DNA of 64,000 nucleotides. Source: Halomonas sp. (GTDB lineage: Bacteria > Pseudomonadota > Gammaproteobacteria > Pseudomonadales > Halomonadaceae). The position numbers and the translations under genes were made by a program. The stretch covers positions 124,001 to 188,000 of the forward strand of contig NZ_JAJUFQ010000004.1 in the NCBI RefSeq assembly GCF_029263665.1. Reading direction: 5' to 3'. Below the pieces are notes generated by a model. The model ran no database searches. It worked only from the letters and a program-made list of their open reading frames with translations, and had not been told where the DNA came from. Below are positions 17,150-26,362 of the stretch, piece after piece; the first letter of the stretch is position 1, and each line of letters starts with the position of its first letter.

Positions 17150-17476
17150 TCAGAAAGGCATCTTGAAACCCGGCGGCAGATTCAGGCCGGCTGTCGCTTC
17201 TTCCATCTTCTCTCGAGAGTTCTGTTCTACCTTGCGCACAGCGTCATTGACCGCTGCGGCCAGCAAGTCTTCCAGCAGTTCCTTGTCTTCTTCCATGATG
17301 CTGGGATCGATTTCGACGCGGCTGACATCATGGCGACCATTCATGGTCACCTTGACCATGCCGGCACCGGCCTCGCCCAGGACTTCAGACTTGGCAATCT
17401 CTTCCTGGATCTGCTGCATCTTGGTCTGCATTTCCTGGGCCTGCTTCATCAGGTTGCCCATTCCGCCCTTGAACAT
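17150..17476 (-). CDS. ybaB: YbaB/EbfC nucleoid-associated protein
   Basis: This 108-residue DNA-binding protein has typical elements: [20 protein letters not shown] at the N-terminus, [18 protein letters not shown], and the Gly/Pro-rich LPPGFKMPF end. It forms dimers that bridge DNA. It is between dnaX and recR as usual, with GAGGA before the start at 17476. Confidence 0.95.
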   Translation of the reverse strand: MFKGGMGNLMKQAQEMQTKMQQIQEEIAKSEVLGEAGAGMVKVTMNGRHDVSRVEIDPSIMEEDKELLEDLLAAAVNDAVRKVEQNSREKMEEATAGLNLPPGFKMPF

Positions 17477-17569
17477 GGTGCTGTCCTCTTTCCGATGGGG
17501 TCTAACGACCGGCCCATGCCAGCCGTTGTGTATTCATTTCAGACAATGCTGTTGTGAAATAATGCTATC

Positions 17570-19798
17570 TCAGCGCTCGTTTTCCGGTTCTAGGGGCTTT
17601 ACCGTGGATTCCACCAGGCGGGCACCGAAGGTCTGTTGCATTTGCTGGATATGGGGGTCTTGCTTCAAGGACTCAACCGCCTGAGCATGACGTTCTGCTG
17701 CAAGGCGTTCGGCCATCTGGCGTGGCGTTTCCACGTTACCGGGAAGCTCACAGACCTCTATATCCAGGCGCCGTGGATAACCTGCGGCTTCCAGAGCATC
17801 GCGAATCCGCGTGATGTGGACTTCCGCATTCATCGCCGCCTGCGATGGATCCAGCAACATTTGTACGCTTTGCCCATCATCTTCGCCTACCACACAGTGG
17901 GCCGCCAGGTTACGCGTCAGTCCGGAAAGTCCCAGTGTGTCGAAGGAAGCCAGCCATATGGCATGGTTCAAGCGGCCTTCGACCCCATCCACCACGCCAG
18001 CCCTTGATTCGGAAGCGCGACTGTCATCAATGGCTGGCGTGGCATCAGCGACCGTATCCACGGCAGCACTGGGTTCGACAATAGACGCAACAACAGGCTC
18101 AACGACAGTCTCGGCCGGCGCGTCAGTGACATCACTCGACACTGCGGGATCCAGGTTTGGTGTATTCGAGACGTCTGGCGAAGCAACATTTGCCGAATCA
18201 GCCGCCGCCACATCCTCAGGCTCCTGCGCATTGTCCGGCACAGTCTCTTCCCAGGGAGGAAGCTCTACGGTGGCTGGCTTGTCGGAATCTGGTCCATTGA
18301 ATCTTGGCTCACCAGAGACCGGTTGCGCGAGTTCTGGCGATGATGGTTCTGGTAACGGCTGCGGCATGGGCGACGGCTCATGCGCCAGTGCCTGGGCTGG
18401 AGCTGTAACGGTATTTTCTGCGCTGGATGCCTCGGTCTCGCACATCTCAGCGCCTGGAGTAGGGTCCTCCGTAGCGCCGTCCTCCCAGGGCGGAGGTTCG
18501 CTACGCGGTGTAGCCTCTGGCGGCGGCTCGGGTACAGAGTCCTCAACAGCTGTTCCGGTAGAGTCTTCAACCGCTGTTCCGGTAGAGCCTGCGCCTTCAA
18601 CTGCGGCTTGGGTAGAAGGCTGCTCGATACTACCCTGCCCCTGTTGTTCGGGTGCTGCGCGCAGCGGCAGAGGCGTTCGTGCAGGCTTGGGAACACCCTG
18701 CGGGCGAAACGCCAACATCCGCAACAAGGTCATTTCCAATGCGGTGCGCAGATCCGGCGCATGCGCCATATCCGCTCGTCCCTGGACACCAATCTGGTAA
18801 TACAGCTGGATGTCTTCGGCAGTGAAACGAGCAGACAAGGCAAGCAATGTTTCCCTGTCACCATGACCGTTATCCAGGGCCTGGGGCACCATCTGGCCAA
18901 TCGCCAGGCGGTGCAGTATCGCAGTGAGGTCATCCAGAACGGCAGCAAAGTCCGGACCCTGTTCCGCCAGCTTGGCGACTTCCTGCAGCACTCGGGCGGC
19001 ATCCACATCGGACAAGGCCTCCACCAGCGCCAGTACATGCCGATGATCAAGCGTACCCAGCATGGCCGCCACATCCGCGTGGCGCACTTCGCCCTGGCCA
19101 AAAGCAATGGATTGATCCGTCAGGCTCATTGCATCGCGCATGGAACCTGCCGCTGCCTTGCCCAGCAACCACAAGGCAGACTCCTCGAACGGCACATTCT
19201 CAGCTTCCAGCACCTTGGACAGGTGTCCCACGATGCGCTCGGGCGGCATATGCTTGAGGGTGAACTGCAGACAGCGTGATAACACCGTCGCAGGCAGCTT
19301 CTGGGGATCGGTGGTTGCCAGCAGGAACTTTACATGAGGAGGCGGCTCTTCCAATGTCTTCAATAGAGCGTTGAAACTACTGGTGGAGAGCATGTGCACC
19401 TCATCGATGAGGTACACCTTGTAGCGTCCCTGAGTCGGCGCGTACTGGACATTGTCGAGCAGCTCACGGGTATCTTCGACCTTGGTACGAGATGCCGCAT
19501 CGACTTCGATCAGGTCGACGAAGCGGCCCTGATCAATGGATACGCAAGCATCACAGGTACCACAAGGGTTCGAGGTAATGCCCTCATCCCCATGGCCTCC
19601 CGCAGTGCAGTTCAAGCACTTGGCCAGAATCCGCGCCAGCGTGGTCTTGCCTACTCCCCGGGTTCCAGTGAACAGGTAAGCATGATGCAGACGTCCCTGG
19701 TCCAGAGCATTGACCAGGGCACGTTGAACATGCTCTTGCCCAACCAGCTCATGGAAGGTGCGCGGCCGCCACTTGCGGGCCAGGACCTGATAACTCAT
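17570..19798 (-). CDS. dnaX: DNA polymerase III subunits gamma and tau
   Basis: The 742-residue clamp-loader ATPase has P-loop GTRGVGKTTLARILAK at about residues 45-60, zinc-binding Cys (CLNC, CGTCDAC), Walker B LIDEVHML and the SRC sensor (LSRCLQF). After about residue 380 comes a long low-complexity linker rich in Pro, Glu, Ala and Ser, then a C-terminal tau domain that binds polymerase alpha. I noticed no A-rich slippage heptamer of the E. coli type in the linker, so production of a short gamma form by frameshifting is not evident. A 24-bp tandem duplication lies in the linker. AAGGA precedes the start. Confidence 0.95.
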   Translation of the reverse strand: MSYQVLARKWRPRTFHELVGQEHVQRALVNALDQGRLHHAYLFTGTRGVGKTTLARILAKCLNCTAGGHGDEGITSNPCGTCDACVSIDQGRFVDLIEVDAASRTKVEDTRELLDNVQYAPTQGRYKVYLIDEVHMLSTSSFNALLKTLEEPPPHVKFLLATTDPQKLPATVLSRCLQFTLKHMPPERIVGHLSKVLEAENVPFEESALWLLGKAAAGSMRDAMSLTDQSIAFGQGEVRHADVAAMLGTLDHRHVLALVEALSDVDAARVLQEVAKLAEQGPDFAAVLDDLTAILHRLAIGQMVPQALDNGHGDRETLLALSARFTAEDIQLYYQIGVQGRADMAHAPDLRTALEMTLLRMLAFRPQGVPKPARTPLPLRAAPEQQGQGSIEQPSTQAAVEGAGSTGTAVEDSTGTAVEDSVPEPPPEATPRSEPPPWEDGATEDPTPGAEMCETEASSAENTVTAPAQALAHEPSPMPQPLPEPSSPELAQPVSGEPRFNGPDSDKPATVELPPWEETVPDNAQEPEDVAAADSANVASPDVSNTPNLDPAVSSDVTDAPAETVVEPVVASIVEPSAAVDTVADATPAIDDSRASESRAGVVDGVEGRLNHAIWLASFDTLGLSGLTRNLAAHCVVGEDDGQSVQMLLDPSQAAMNAEVHITRIRDALEAAGYPRRLDIEVCELPGNVETPRQMAERLAAERHAQAVESLKQDPHIQQMQQTFGARLVESTVKPLEPENER
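18539..18586 (-). repeat. 24-bp tandem duplication inside the dnaX linker
   Basis: Two adjacent 24-bp copies (18539-18562 and 18563-18586) differ at two bases and encode repeated STGTAVED-like octapeptides in the disordered region between the ATPase core and tau domain. The reading frame is kept, so it only changes linker length. Confidence 0.85.
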
Positions 19799-20115
19799 GG
19801 AACGAATTTTCCTTACTGCTGGAGTTGGGACGGTTGACCTGTCAGCACCGCCTCATCGAATGAATCCCGTTCGCCACAATAACGCCTCACACTAGCACTA
19901 CACAGGCATACTGCGACATTAGCGCGACCTTAACGAGGCCTTAAACACTACGGCACAGCCCGCCGGTGTTTCGCGATGATCGGTGCTGGAGTCTTGGGGT
20001 AACATTCTACCGGGCAGCGCCAATAGCGCAAAGCCAAGTCGCCAGAGCATCAATCGGCGCGTTTGCCTGGCTTCCATCTTCTTGTCACCAAATATGCCAA
20101 ATTGGATGTTCTTCT
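19799..20115. other. 317-nt intergenic region upstream of dnaX
   Basis: This gap lies between the divergent starts of dnaX (minus) and the coiled-coil membrane protein gene (plus), so it must hold both promoters. I see no RNA gene, long palindrome or repeat, and cannot place -35/-10 boxes with confidence. Confidence 0.5.
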
Positions 20116-21351
20116 ATGCCAGCACCCTCGTCTCCTGCACCCTCTCATCATAGCCAGCATCATCGCAGAATCCTGATCAAGGCTCTGTTTTCGCTTCTGC
20201 TGGTACTGATCGCCGCCATCTCCTGGTGGGACGCCGTCGACCATACTGCCCAACGCCATGTAGAAAGCGCCACCACTCAAGCTCTGGTCGCCTACGCAGC
20301 AGCACGAGGACTGAACGCAGGAATTTCCGTACTGCAGTCATCCGAGGTCGGCCTATCCCTCGGTGCAGGCGTCTCGACAAGACCTTTCGAGATACTCGAT
20401 CCGTTCAATGATCTGGTGGAGCACTATGCCGACATCATGATGCTGGCCATCGGCTCCCTCGTCGGCCAGAACCTGCTCCTCGAAATTTCCGCAACTCCCT
20501 TTTTCAAGGCCACCTTGAGCATCACTGCCCTACTTCTACTCATTAGTGTATGGCTGCATCCCCGCAGCGCACGCTGGTGCTGGAAACTTTTTGTGCTGGT
20601 CTGCCTGCCTCGTTTTCTGGTGCTGATTACCCTGCTGCTCAACACTCTGGTGTCACAGGCCTTTCTTGATGAGCCCACCGAACGCAACATGGCCCAAGTC
20701 AATATCCTGGCTGAAGAAGTCCAGACGAGTGCTGCAGCGCCCACCAGCGACCACCTCACCGCCAAGGAGCGAGAAAGCCTGGAGGACGAGATAGCCCAAC
20801 TGACAACCCAGCGCCGGGAAGTGCGCGATGCCCTGGTAGAAACCAACCAGCGCCTCGCAGTGGCCAGAAATCTGGTGACTCAGAGTCGCGGCCGTATTGC
20901 CATGATCAAGGCCGACATGAGCCTCTCCGACCTTCTCAACCCCTTCCATACCGAGCCTCGGCTGGAAGAACTCGAGGCACGTCTCGCCCGGCAAAGCGAA
21001 GACCTGAAGACAGCAACGGAGGAACACCAGGTACAACTGGCGGAACTCGCCCGTATCGACAAGCAACGCGAAAGTGTTCGCCGTCACCTGGCGGGAGAGA
21101 ATCAAGGCTTTATCGACCGCCTCGGCGACAAGCTGTCGACACTGTCCAGTACCATCGACACCGAAGCTATCCAGGCACGAATAGAGTCTGGTACCAGCGC
21201 AGTCCTTCACCTGATGGCTCTCTTCGTGTTTCAAACCCTGATCTTTCCGCTGGGCATCCTGTGGCTGACCATCAAGCTGTTCCGGGCTCTGTTCTCGGCA
21301 CATCCACAAGCCCTCGCCCTACCGCAGCAGCCGGAAACAGTGACGAGGTAA
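20116..21351 (+). CDS. Membrane protein with central coiled coil, function unknown
   Basis: The predicted 411-residue protein has a membrane helix at about residues 20-38 (IKALFSLLLVLIAAISWW). Two or three more lie within residues 105-195 (KATLSITALLLLISVWL and LVCLPRFLVLITLLLNTL). A long charged coiled coil follows at about residues 215-340 (KERESLEDEIAQLTTQRREV and ELEARLARQSEDL), then a final helix near residue 375 (LFVFQTLIFPLGILWLTI). Between helix 1 and 2 a soluble segment reads RPFEILDPFNDLVEHYADIM. The start at 20116 removes 50 Cys/Trp-rich residues that look non-coding. I do not recognise the family; the topology suggests an inner-membrane protein with a large coiled-coil domain on one side. 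Confidence 0.7.
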   Translation: MPAPSSPAPSHHSQHHRRILIKALFSLLLVLIAAISWWDAVDHTAQRHVESATTQALVAYAAARGLNAGISVLQSSEVGLSLGAGVSTRPFEILDPFNDLVEHYADIMMLAIGSLVGQNLLLEISATPFFKATLSITALLLLISVWLHPRSARWCWKLFVLVCLPRFLVLITLLLNTLVSQAFLDEPTERNMAQVNILAEEVQTSAAAPTSDHLTAKERESLEDEIAQLTTQRREVRDALVETNQRLAVARNLVTQSRGRIAMIKADMSLSDLLNPFHTEPRLEELEARLARQSEDLKTATEEHQVQLAELARIDKQRESVRRHLAGENQGFIDRLGDKLSTLSSTIDTEAIQARIESGTSAVLHLMALFVFQTLIFPLGILWLTIKLFRALFSAHPQALALPQQPETVTR

Positions 21352-21412
21352 ACTTAGAGTCATCTCACAATAATGAACCAGGAGCCCTTCATATGACGAG
21401 GCACAAAACACT

Positions 21413-21447
21413 GCATGTCCCGTGTTTCTAAAAATAAAAGGACATGC
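21413..21447. promoter_or_regulatory. Inverted repeat downstream of the coiled-coil protein gene
   Basis: GCATGTCC (21413-21420) and GGACATGC (21440-21447) are a perfect 8-bp inverted pair with a 19-nt AT-rich spacer. It could form a terminator stem for the upstream gene, although no T-run follows, or serve as an operator for the importer operon. Confidence 0.4.
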
Positions 21448-21486
21448 TGCCTCAATTGTGCCATTTCAATTATCGACAAATTGGCT

Positions 21487-21502
21487 TGCTGGCTAGCCAG
21501 CA
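21487..21502. promoter_or_regulatory. Perfect 16-bp palindrome upstream of the importer operon
   Basis: TGCTGGCTAGCCAGCA is a perfect palindrome 70 nt upstream of the substrate-binding protein gene, followed by an AT-rich stretch (TTATTTCGCTATAGCAT) that could hold a -10 box. The position and symmetry suit a dimeric repressor operator. The regulator is unknown; none is encoded next to the operon. Confidence 0.5.
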
Positions 21503-21571
21503 TTATTTCGCTATAGCATTCGCTTCCTTTTCGATTCGCTTGGCCCCTATACCTGGAGCGCTATTAAGCTG

Positions 21572-23125
21572 ATGCGTCGTAAACAATTTTTTGCGATACC
21601 ACTGCCAGTCCTGCTGGTGGGATTATGTCTAGGGCTGCTGAGTGCCTGCACCCCAAATCAGGATCCGGATTTACTCACCCTTGGGGGTCCCTTCGAGTTC
21701 ACTAGCCAGGATCCAGCCCGTGATGGTTATATCTATACTCGCATGCAGGTTGCTGAAACCCTGGTAGAAGTTGATGACAAAGGCAATCTCCTGCCAGGGC
21801 TCGCCACTGGCTGGGCTCTCAGCGACGACGGACTGACATGGACTTTCGCCTTGCGCGAAGGGGTTCGTTTCCATGACGGCAGCCTGATGGACGCCGCCGC
21901 AGTGGTTAACGCCCTACGCATGGCCCGTATGAAACCTGGGGTCATTACCAAGGCCCCTATCACCCATATCGTCGAGACCAGCAAAACATCGATTGCGATT
22001 ACCATGGCCCAGCCATATCGACCACTTCCTGCAATCATGGCGCATTTCTCAAGTGCAATTCTCTCGCCAGCTTCATTCACTGATGAGGCTCAGGTAGAGT
22101 GGATGTACGGCACAGGTCCCTACAAAATCCGTTCATTCGAACCACCCCACCGGCTGGTGGTCTCCCGCTTCGATGACTATTGGGGCGAATCCGCCCACAT
22201 CGCCAACGCCGCCTATCTTACTGGGCACAGAGCCGAAAGCCGCGCGTTGCAGGTCATGGCCGGACAAACTGACATTATCTATACACTCGACCCTGCCAGC
22301 CTGGAGCTGTTGCAACGCCAAAAGCATGTCACTGTCCACTCCGACGTGATCCCCCGCACCATTCAGATCAAGCTCAATGCCAGCCATCCTCTGATGACAG
22401 AACGCGATGCACGCCTGGCAATGAGTCTGGCGATCGACCGAGTCAATATCAGCAAGCAAGTGATGCGTGTCACGGGTTCCGAAGCCAACCAGCTTGCACC
22501 ACCGGCTTTTGCTGACTGGCACCTCGATACATTACCCCCACTACATCATGACCCTGAAAAAGCTCGCGAACTACTTGCGCAGCTAGGCTGGAAGCCTGGT
22601 GATGACGGCATCCTCCAACGAGATGGGCAGCGCTTTCAATTGGAGATGATCACTTATGCGGACCGGCCTGAGCTACTGGTGATAGCCACTGTGATCCAGG
22701 CGCAATGGCGCGAAGTCGGCATCGACCTGAAAGTGACTGTCGTCAATACCAGCGCGATTCCCCGCAAACACTTGGACGGTACTTTGGAAACCGCACTGGT
22801 CGCACGTAACTACGGCAATATCGCTAACCCACTAGGCGTATTCATCGCGGACTTCGGCAATGGAGGCAGTGGCGAATGGGGAGCAACAGGCTGGTATAAC
22901 GAGCAGGTATCAACACTGCTGAACAGCCTCAGTACAACGACCAGCGAAGCCCAGTATCGCCAGGGAGTGCAACAAGTAACCCACATACTCACTCAGGAGA
23001 TGCCTGTAATTCCGGTGATTTACTACACCCAACAGACGGCAGTGTCCGAACGGGTCCTCAACTTCACTTTCGACCCCTATGAACGCAATTATCGTATCGC
23101 CGAGATGAGGTTCCGTGAACCATGA
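21572..23125 (+). CDS. ABC importer substrate-binding lipoprotein (SBP family 5)
   Basis: This 517-residue lipoprotein has signal VLLVGLCLGLLSAC with Cys at the lipobox. The mature part follows the DppA/NikA plan: LVEVDDKGNLLPGLATGW, SDDGLTWTFALREGVRFHDG, GTGPYKIRSF and a C-terminal VIYYTQQTAVSERV. Family 5 proteins bind di- or oligopeptides, nickel or metal-chelate complexes. The spacing of blocks is nearer to NikA-like proteins by my reading, but no His or Arg ligand is diagnostic. It starts a four-gene operon, ATGA-overlapping the first permease. Substrate remains open. Confidence 0.85.
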   Translation: MRRKQFFAIPLPVLLVGLCLGLLSACTPNQDPDLLTLGGPFEFTSQDPARDGYIYTRMQVAETLVEVDDKGNLLPGLATGWALSDDGLTWTFALREGVRFHDGSLMDAAAVVNALRMARMKPGVITKAPITHIVETSKTSIAITMAQPYRPLPAIMAHFSSAILSPASFTDEAQVEWMYGTGPYKIRSFEPPHRLVVSRFDDYWGESAHIANAAYLTGHRAESRALQVMAGQTDIIYTLDPASLELLQRQKHVTVHSDVIPRTIQIKLNASHPLMTERDARLAMSLAIDRVNISKQVMRVTGSEANQLAPPAFADWHLDTLPPLHHDPEKARELLAQLGWKPGDDGILQRDGQRFQLEMITYADRPELLVIATVIQAQWREVGIDLKVTVVNTSAIPRKHLDGTLETALVARNYGNIANPLGVFIADFGNGGSGEWGATGWYNEQVSTLLNSLSTTTSEAQYRQGVQQVTHILTQEMPVIPVIYYTQQTAVSERVLNFTFDPYERNYRIAEMRFREP

Positions 23126-24060
23126 TCAGACTTCTTCTCAAGCGTCTTTTACAGGCCGCTTTTGTGGCCTGGGCAGTGGGGACCATCAGCTTCGTCCTGG
23201 TTCGAATGATGTCCAGCGACATTGCCTTTCGCGTCGCTGCCGGGCGCTACGGTTACGATAATGTGGATGCTGCTGCTGCACAGGCCGTCAGTGAGGAACT
23301 GGGACTGGACCGCCCCGGCTGGCAATTGTATCTGCACTGGTTATGGGAACTGGCAAACTTCAACCTTGGCAACTCCCTGGTCAGTGGTCTGCCAGTCGCA
23401 CATGAGATAGGGCACCTGCTGGGTCACAGTCTCTTGCTGGCATTTATCGCTATCTTGTTCGCCACACTCATCGCCTTCCCGGTGGGCCTTTATGCCGCCA
23501 TGCACGCAAATGGCTGGTTCGACCGTCTAGCACTGTTTGCCTCCAGCATCTTGCGTGCCCAACCGGTATTCGTCATCGGTTTGATCTTGCTTCTGATCTT
23601 TGCCTTGCAACTAAAACTACTGCCGGTTGCTGGTTTCTATGACATTCGCTATGTGGTCCTTCCCGGTATCGCACTAGCTTTGGCGCTGGCTGCTGTGTCT
23701 AATCGAATAGTGCGCCATAGTGCATTCGATACGATCAATTCTGCATTCTTCCGCTTTGCACGCATTAAAGGACTGAGCTACCCCCAGTCCCTTGTTCGCC
23801 ATGGATTTCGCAATATGGCCGTCCCGGTGATCGCCTTCATGGGCATTCAACTGATTGCCCTGATCGAAGGCATTGTCATGATCGAATCGCTTTTTTCCTG
23901 GCCAGGCATTGGTCATGGGCTGGCCCATGCCATCTTTTCCAGAGATGTACCAATGATTCAAGGCACGGCACTGACAATGGGCCTGATCTTCGTTGTGCTG
24001 AATCTATTGGTGGATATTGCCTGCCATGTCATTGATCCGCGAGGGAGAAGAGCAGCATGA
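23122..24060 (+). CDS. ABC importer permease, DppB/NikB-type
   Basis: The 312-residue protein has about six membrane helices. It starts MIRLLLKRLLQAAFVAWAVG, has a large periplasmic loop with the conserved LGLDRPGWQLYLHW block, and the EAA coupling loop (FARIKGLSYPQSLVRHGFRN). SLFSWPGIGHGL near the end is typical of DppB. It pairs with the next gene to form the channel. It overlaps its neighbours by 4 nt at both ends. Confidence 0.9.
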   Translation: MIRLLLKRLLQAAFVAWAVGTISFVLVRMMSSDIAFRVAAGRYGYDNVDAAAAQAVSEELGLDRPGWQLYLHWLWELANFNLGNSLVSGLPVAHEIGHLLGHSLLLAFIAILFATLIAFPVGLYAAMHANGWFDRLALFASSILRAQPVFVIGLILLLIFALQLKLLPVAGFYDIRYVVLPGIALALALAAVSNRIVRHSAFDTINSAFFRFARIKGLSYPQSLVRHGFRNMAVPVIAFMGIQLIALIEGIVMIESLFSWPGIGHGLAHAIFSRDVPMIQGTALTMGLIFVVLNLLVDIACHVIDPRGRRAA

Positions 24061-24857
24061 CTGCAACATGGGGAGGCCTGACCACAGGCCAGAAAAAAGG
24101 GGCATTCATCATTCTAGGAATACTGCTATTCGCCCTTCTGGAAGCCATTCTCCACCCTGTGGATCCCGCCTTGCAGAACTTGGACAATACTTTCGCCACG
24201 CCCACACTGGCCGAGCCTCTGGGTACGGACCAGTTCGGCCGTAGCATGTTGGCACGAATGGGGGATGCCGTTCGCCTGTCAATGTTTCTCGGCTTGCTCT
24301 GCGCTCTGACATCAGCCTGTGTTGGGGTAGCCTTGGGAGTGTTGGCCGGCTGGAGGCAAGGCCTAGTTGATCGAGTCATCTCTTTTCTCGTCAATGTGCT
24401 GCTAGCACTGCCGGGGCTGGTACTTATCCTGTTGTTCGCCGCATTGGCACCAGGATCACTCACCATGCTCTACATCGCTATTTCCCTGGTACTGTGGGTG
24501 GAGTATTTCCGTGTCGTACGGGCTCTTACTCGCAATGCCGTGGCCTCTTCCCAGATGCAGGCTTCACGAATGTTGGGCTTCGGTACACTCTACTGCTTCC
24601 GTCGCCATGTATGGCCGACAATCGTTACTCCAGTAATGACACTGGCAGCCTTTGGTACAGCCAACTCGATTCTCGCACTGGCAGCAGTCGGTTTTGTCTA
24701 TGTCGGGCTGCAGCCGCCAACCGCAGAGCTCGGTCTAATGATGGTAGAGCTATTCCCCTACTACAGCGATGCTCCCTGGGTACTTGCCCAGCCTATCATT
24801 GCCGTATTTCTCATGATCTTTGCTCTCAACCTGCTGGCAGGGAGACATCGTCAATGA
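24057..24857 (+). CDS. ABC importer permease, DppC/NikC-type
   Basis: The 266-residue protein begins with a single helix followed by LAEPLGTDQFGRSMLARMGD, the standard DppC entry block. Further helices and the EAA loop (QMQASRMLGFGTLYCFRRHV) follow. It is shorter than DppC (about 300) because the N-terminal cytoplasmic part is brief. It is the partner of the DppB-type permease, coupled by ATGA overlaps on both sides. Confidence 0.9.
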   Translation: MTATWGGLTTGQKKGAFIILGILLFALLEAILHPVDPALQNLDNTFATPTLAEPLGTDQFGRSMLARMGDAVRLSMFLGLLCALTSACVGVALGVLAGWRQGLVDRVISFLVNVLLALPGLVLILLFAALAPGSLTMLYIAISLVLWVEYFRVVRALTRNAVASSQMQASRMLGFGTLYCFRRHVWPTIVTPVMTLAAFGTANSILALAAVGFVYVGLQPPTAELGLMMVELFPYYSDAPWVLAQPIIAVFLMIFALNLLAGRHRQ

Positions 24858-26260
24858 CCGCATTATTCCAGCTTGAGAACCTGTGCATACATGCCGCAGG
24901 GACGTTGCTCGTTGACAACCTGTCTCTCCAGCTCCACCCCGGAGAACGTCTGACAATCCTGGGTGAGACTGGCGCAGGCAAGAGTATCCTGGCGCAAGCC
25001 ATCATGGGTCTGTTGCCTAGCGGACTGACGCAGACAGGCAGGGTTATTGTTGACGGAAAAGATATTGCAGCCCTTAGCCAGAAAGCCCTTCAGCGTCTAT
25101 GGGGACGGACACTGACCATGTTGCCGCAGGAGCCATGGCACTCATTGGATCCCTTGATGCGAAGTCATCAGCAAATTGCCGAAGTTCATGAATGTGTCAA
25201 GGAGGACGACATGGAAGCCGCCTTGGCACTTGCAGATGATGCGCTGGCGGCAGTGGGACTTGCCGAAGACAGCACAAAATACCCTTTCGAACTTTCCGGT
25301 GGCATGGCGCAACGTGTAGCTTTCTGTGCAGCGACGGCAGGAGGAGCTAAGCTGCTGCTTGCGGATGAACCGACCAAGGGGCTGGATGCCAATCAGCGCA
25401 ATAATCTGGCAGTACTTCTAAACAAACATGCCGAAAACGGTGGGGCTGTCCTGACGATCACCCACGATATCGAGGTTGCACGACAGCTGGGGGGCCAAAT
25501 CATCGTGATGCGCCAAGGCCAGGTGGTAGAAACCGGCCAAGCCCATGGCTTGTTGCATGCCCCAAAATCCAACTACGCTAGTGAGCTAATCGCAGCCTCA
25601 CCTCGTCGTTGGCCTTCCAGCAAACAGCCTTTACCCACGAATGATCAAGCACCTGTACTTTCTGCCAGCGGCTTGAGCAAGAAACGTGGCGGCCGCCAAC
25701 TATTCACCGGATTGGACCTGCAGATACAAGCTGGAGAAGTGATCGGCATCGTGGGTGACAGTGGCTGCGGCAAAAGCACGCTTGGCGATATTCTGCTGGG
25801 GCTGCTCAAGCCAGACCAAGGCCAGGTAGAGAGAACATCGACCGTTGCCCTGCACCGTTACCAGAAGCTCTATCAGGACCCACCTGCAGCCTTCGCACCA
25901 GATATTCCCTTGCAAGTGCTGTTCAATGACCTGATCGCTCTGCACCAACTGGACAGCACTATGCTGCCTCCCCTGCTGGAACGGCTACGCCTGCGCCCAG
26001 AGTTGCTCCAACGTACAGCTTCTTCCGTATCGGGTGGTGAACTCCAACGTCTGGCCATTGCCCGCGCCATGTTACTGGATCCAGTGCTGCTGTTCGCCGA
26101 CGAGCCTACCTCTCGGCTGGACCCCATCACTGCCAAGGACATCATCGATTTGTTGTGCGAACTGGCCAGAGAGAAACGCTGTGCAGTATTGCTTGTCAGC
26201 CATGATGAGGATGTGGTCAATAAGATCTGTCATCGCGTGGTGCGTTTAGCGGAAAAATAG
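24854..26260 (+). CDS. Fused double ATP-binding subunit of the ABC importer
   Basis: In this 468-residue protein two ABC domains are joined in one chain. Domain 1 has Walker A GETGAGKS, signature LSGGMAQRV and Walker B LLLADEPT. Domain 2 has GDSGCGKS, VSGGELQRL and LLFADEPT. It replaces separate DppD and DppF subunits, as in YejF or GsiA. The true start is ATG 24854, overlapping the permease stop; the frame is open further upstream but that part only mirrors the permease. Domain 2 is short (about 200 residues) and lacks the C-terminal oligopeptide extension. Confidence 0.88.
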   Translation: MTALFQLENLCIHAAGTLLVDNLSLQLHPGERLTILGETGAGKSILAQAIMGLLPSGLTQTGRVIVDGKDIAALSQKALQRLWGRTLTMLPQEPWHSLDPLMRSHQQIAEVHECVKEDDMEAALALADDALAAVGLAEDSTKYPFELSGGMAQRVAFCAATAGGAKLLLADEPTKGLDANQRNNLAVLLNKHAENGGAVLTITHDIEVARQLGGQIIVMRQGQVVETGQAHGLLHAPKSNYASELIAASPRRWPSSKQPLPTNDQAPVLSASGLSKKRGGRQLFTGLDLQIQAGEVIGIVGDSGCGKSTLGDILLGLLKPDQGQVERTSTVALHRYQKLYQDPPAAFAPDIPLQVLFNDLIALHQLDSTMLPPLLERLRLRPELLQRTASSVSGGELQRLAIARAMLLDPVLLFADEPTSRLDPITAKDIIDLLCELAREKRCAVLLVSHDEDVVNKICHRVVRLAEK

Positions 26261-26321
26261 ACAGAATGCTCACCTGACCAGAGCATTGCAGCTCAATGGC
26301 CCGCACCATGACAATCATGAA

Positions 26322-26340
26322 GGGCGTCCTCGGGACGCCC
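26322..26340. terminator. Hairpin between convergent genes, possible terminator
   Basis: Perfect 8-bp stem GGGCGTCC / GGACGCCC with a 3-nt loop, between the ATPase gene (ends 26260) and the TerB-like gene (minus, ends 26363). No clear T-run follows, so termination efficiency is uncertain. Confidence 0.6.
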
Positions 26341-26362
26341 ATTGATACCGTGTCGTTATCCT

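Noticed and set aside
17570..19798. Programmed frameshift in dnaX
   Set aside because: I noticed no A-rich heptamer with a following hairpin in the linker region.
24494..24853. Upstream extension of the fused ATPase frame
   Set aside because: Residues are Cys/Ser/Arg-rich and overlap the permease gene in another frame; ATGA overlap at 24854 is the natural start.
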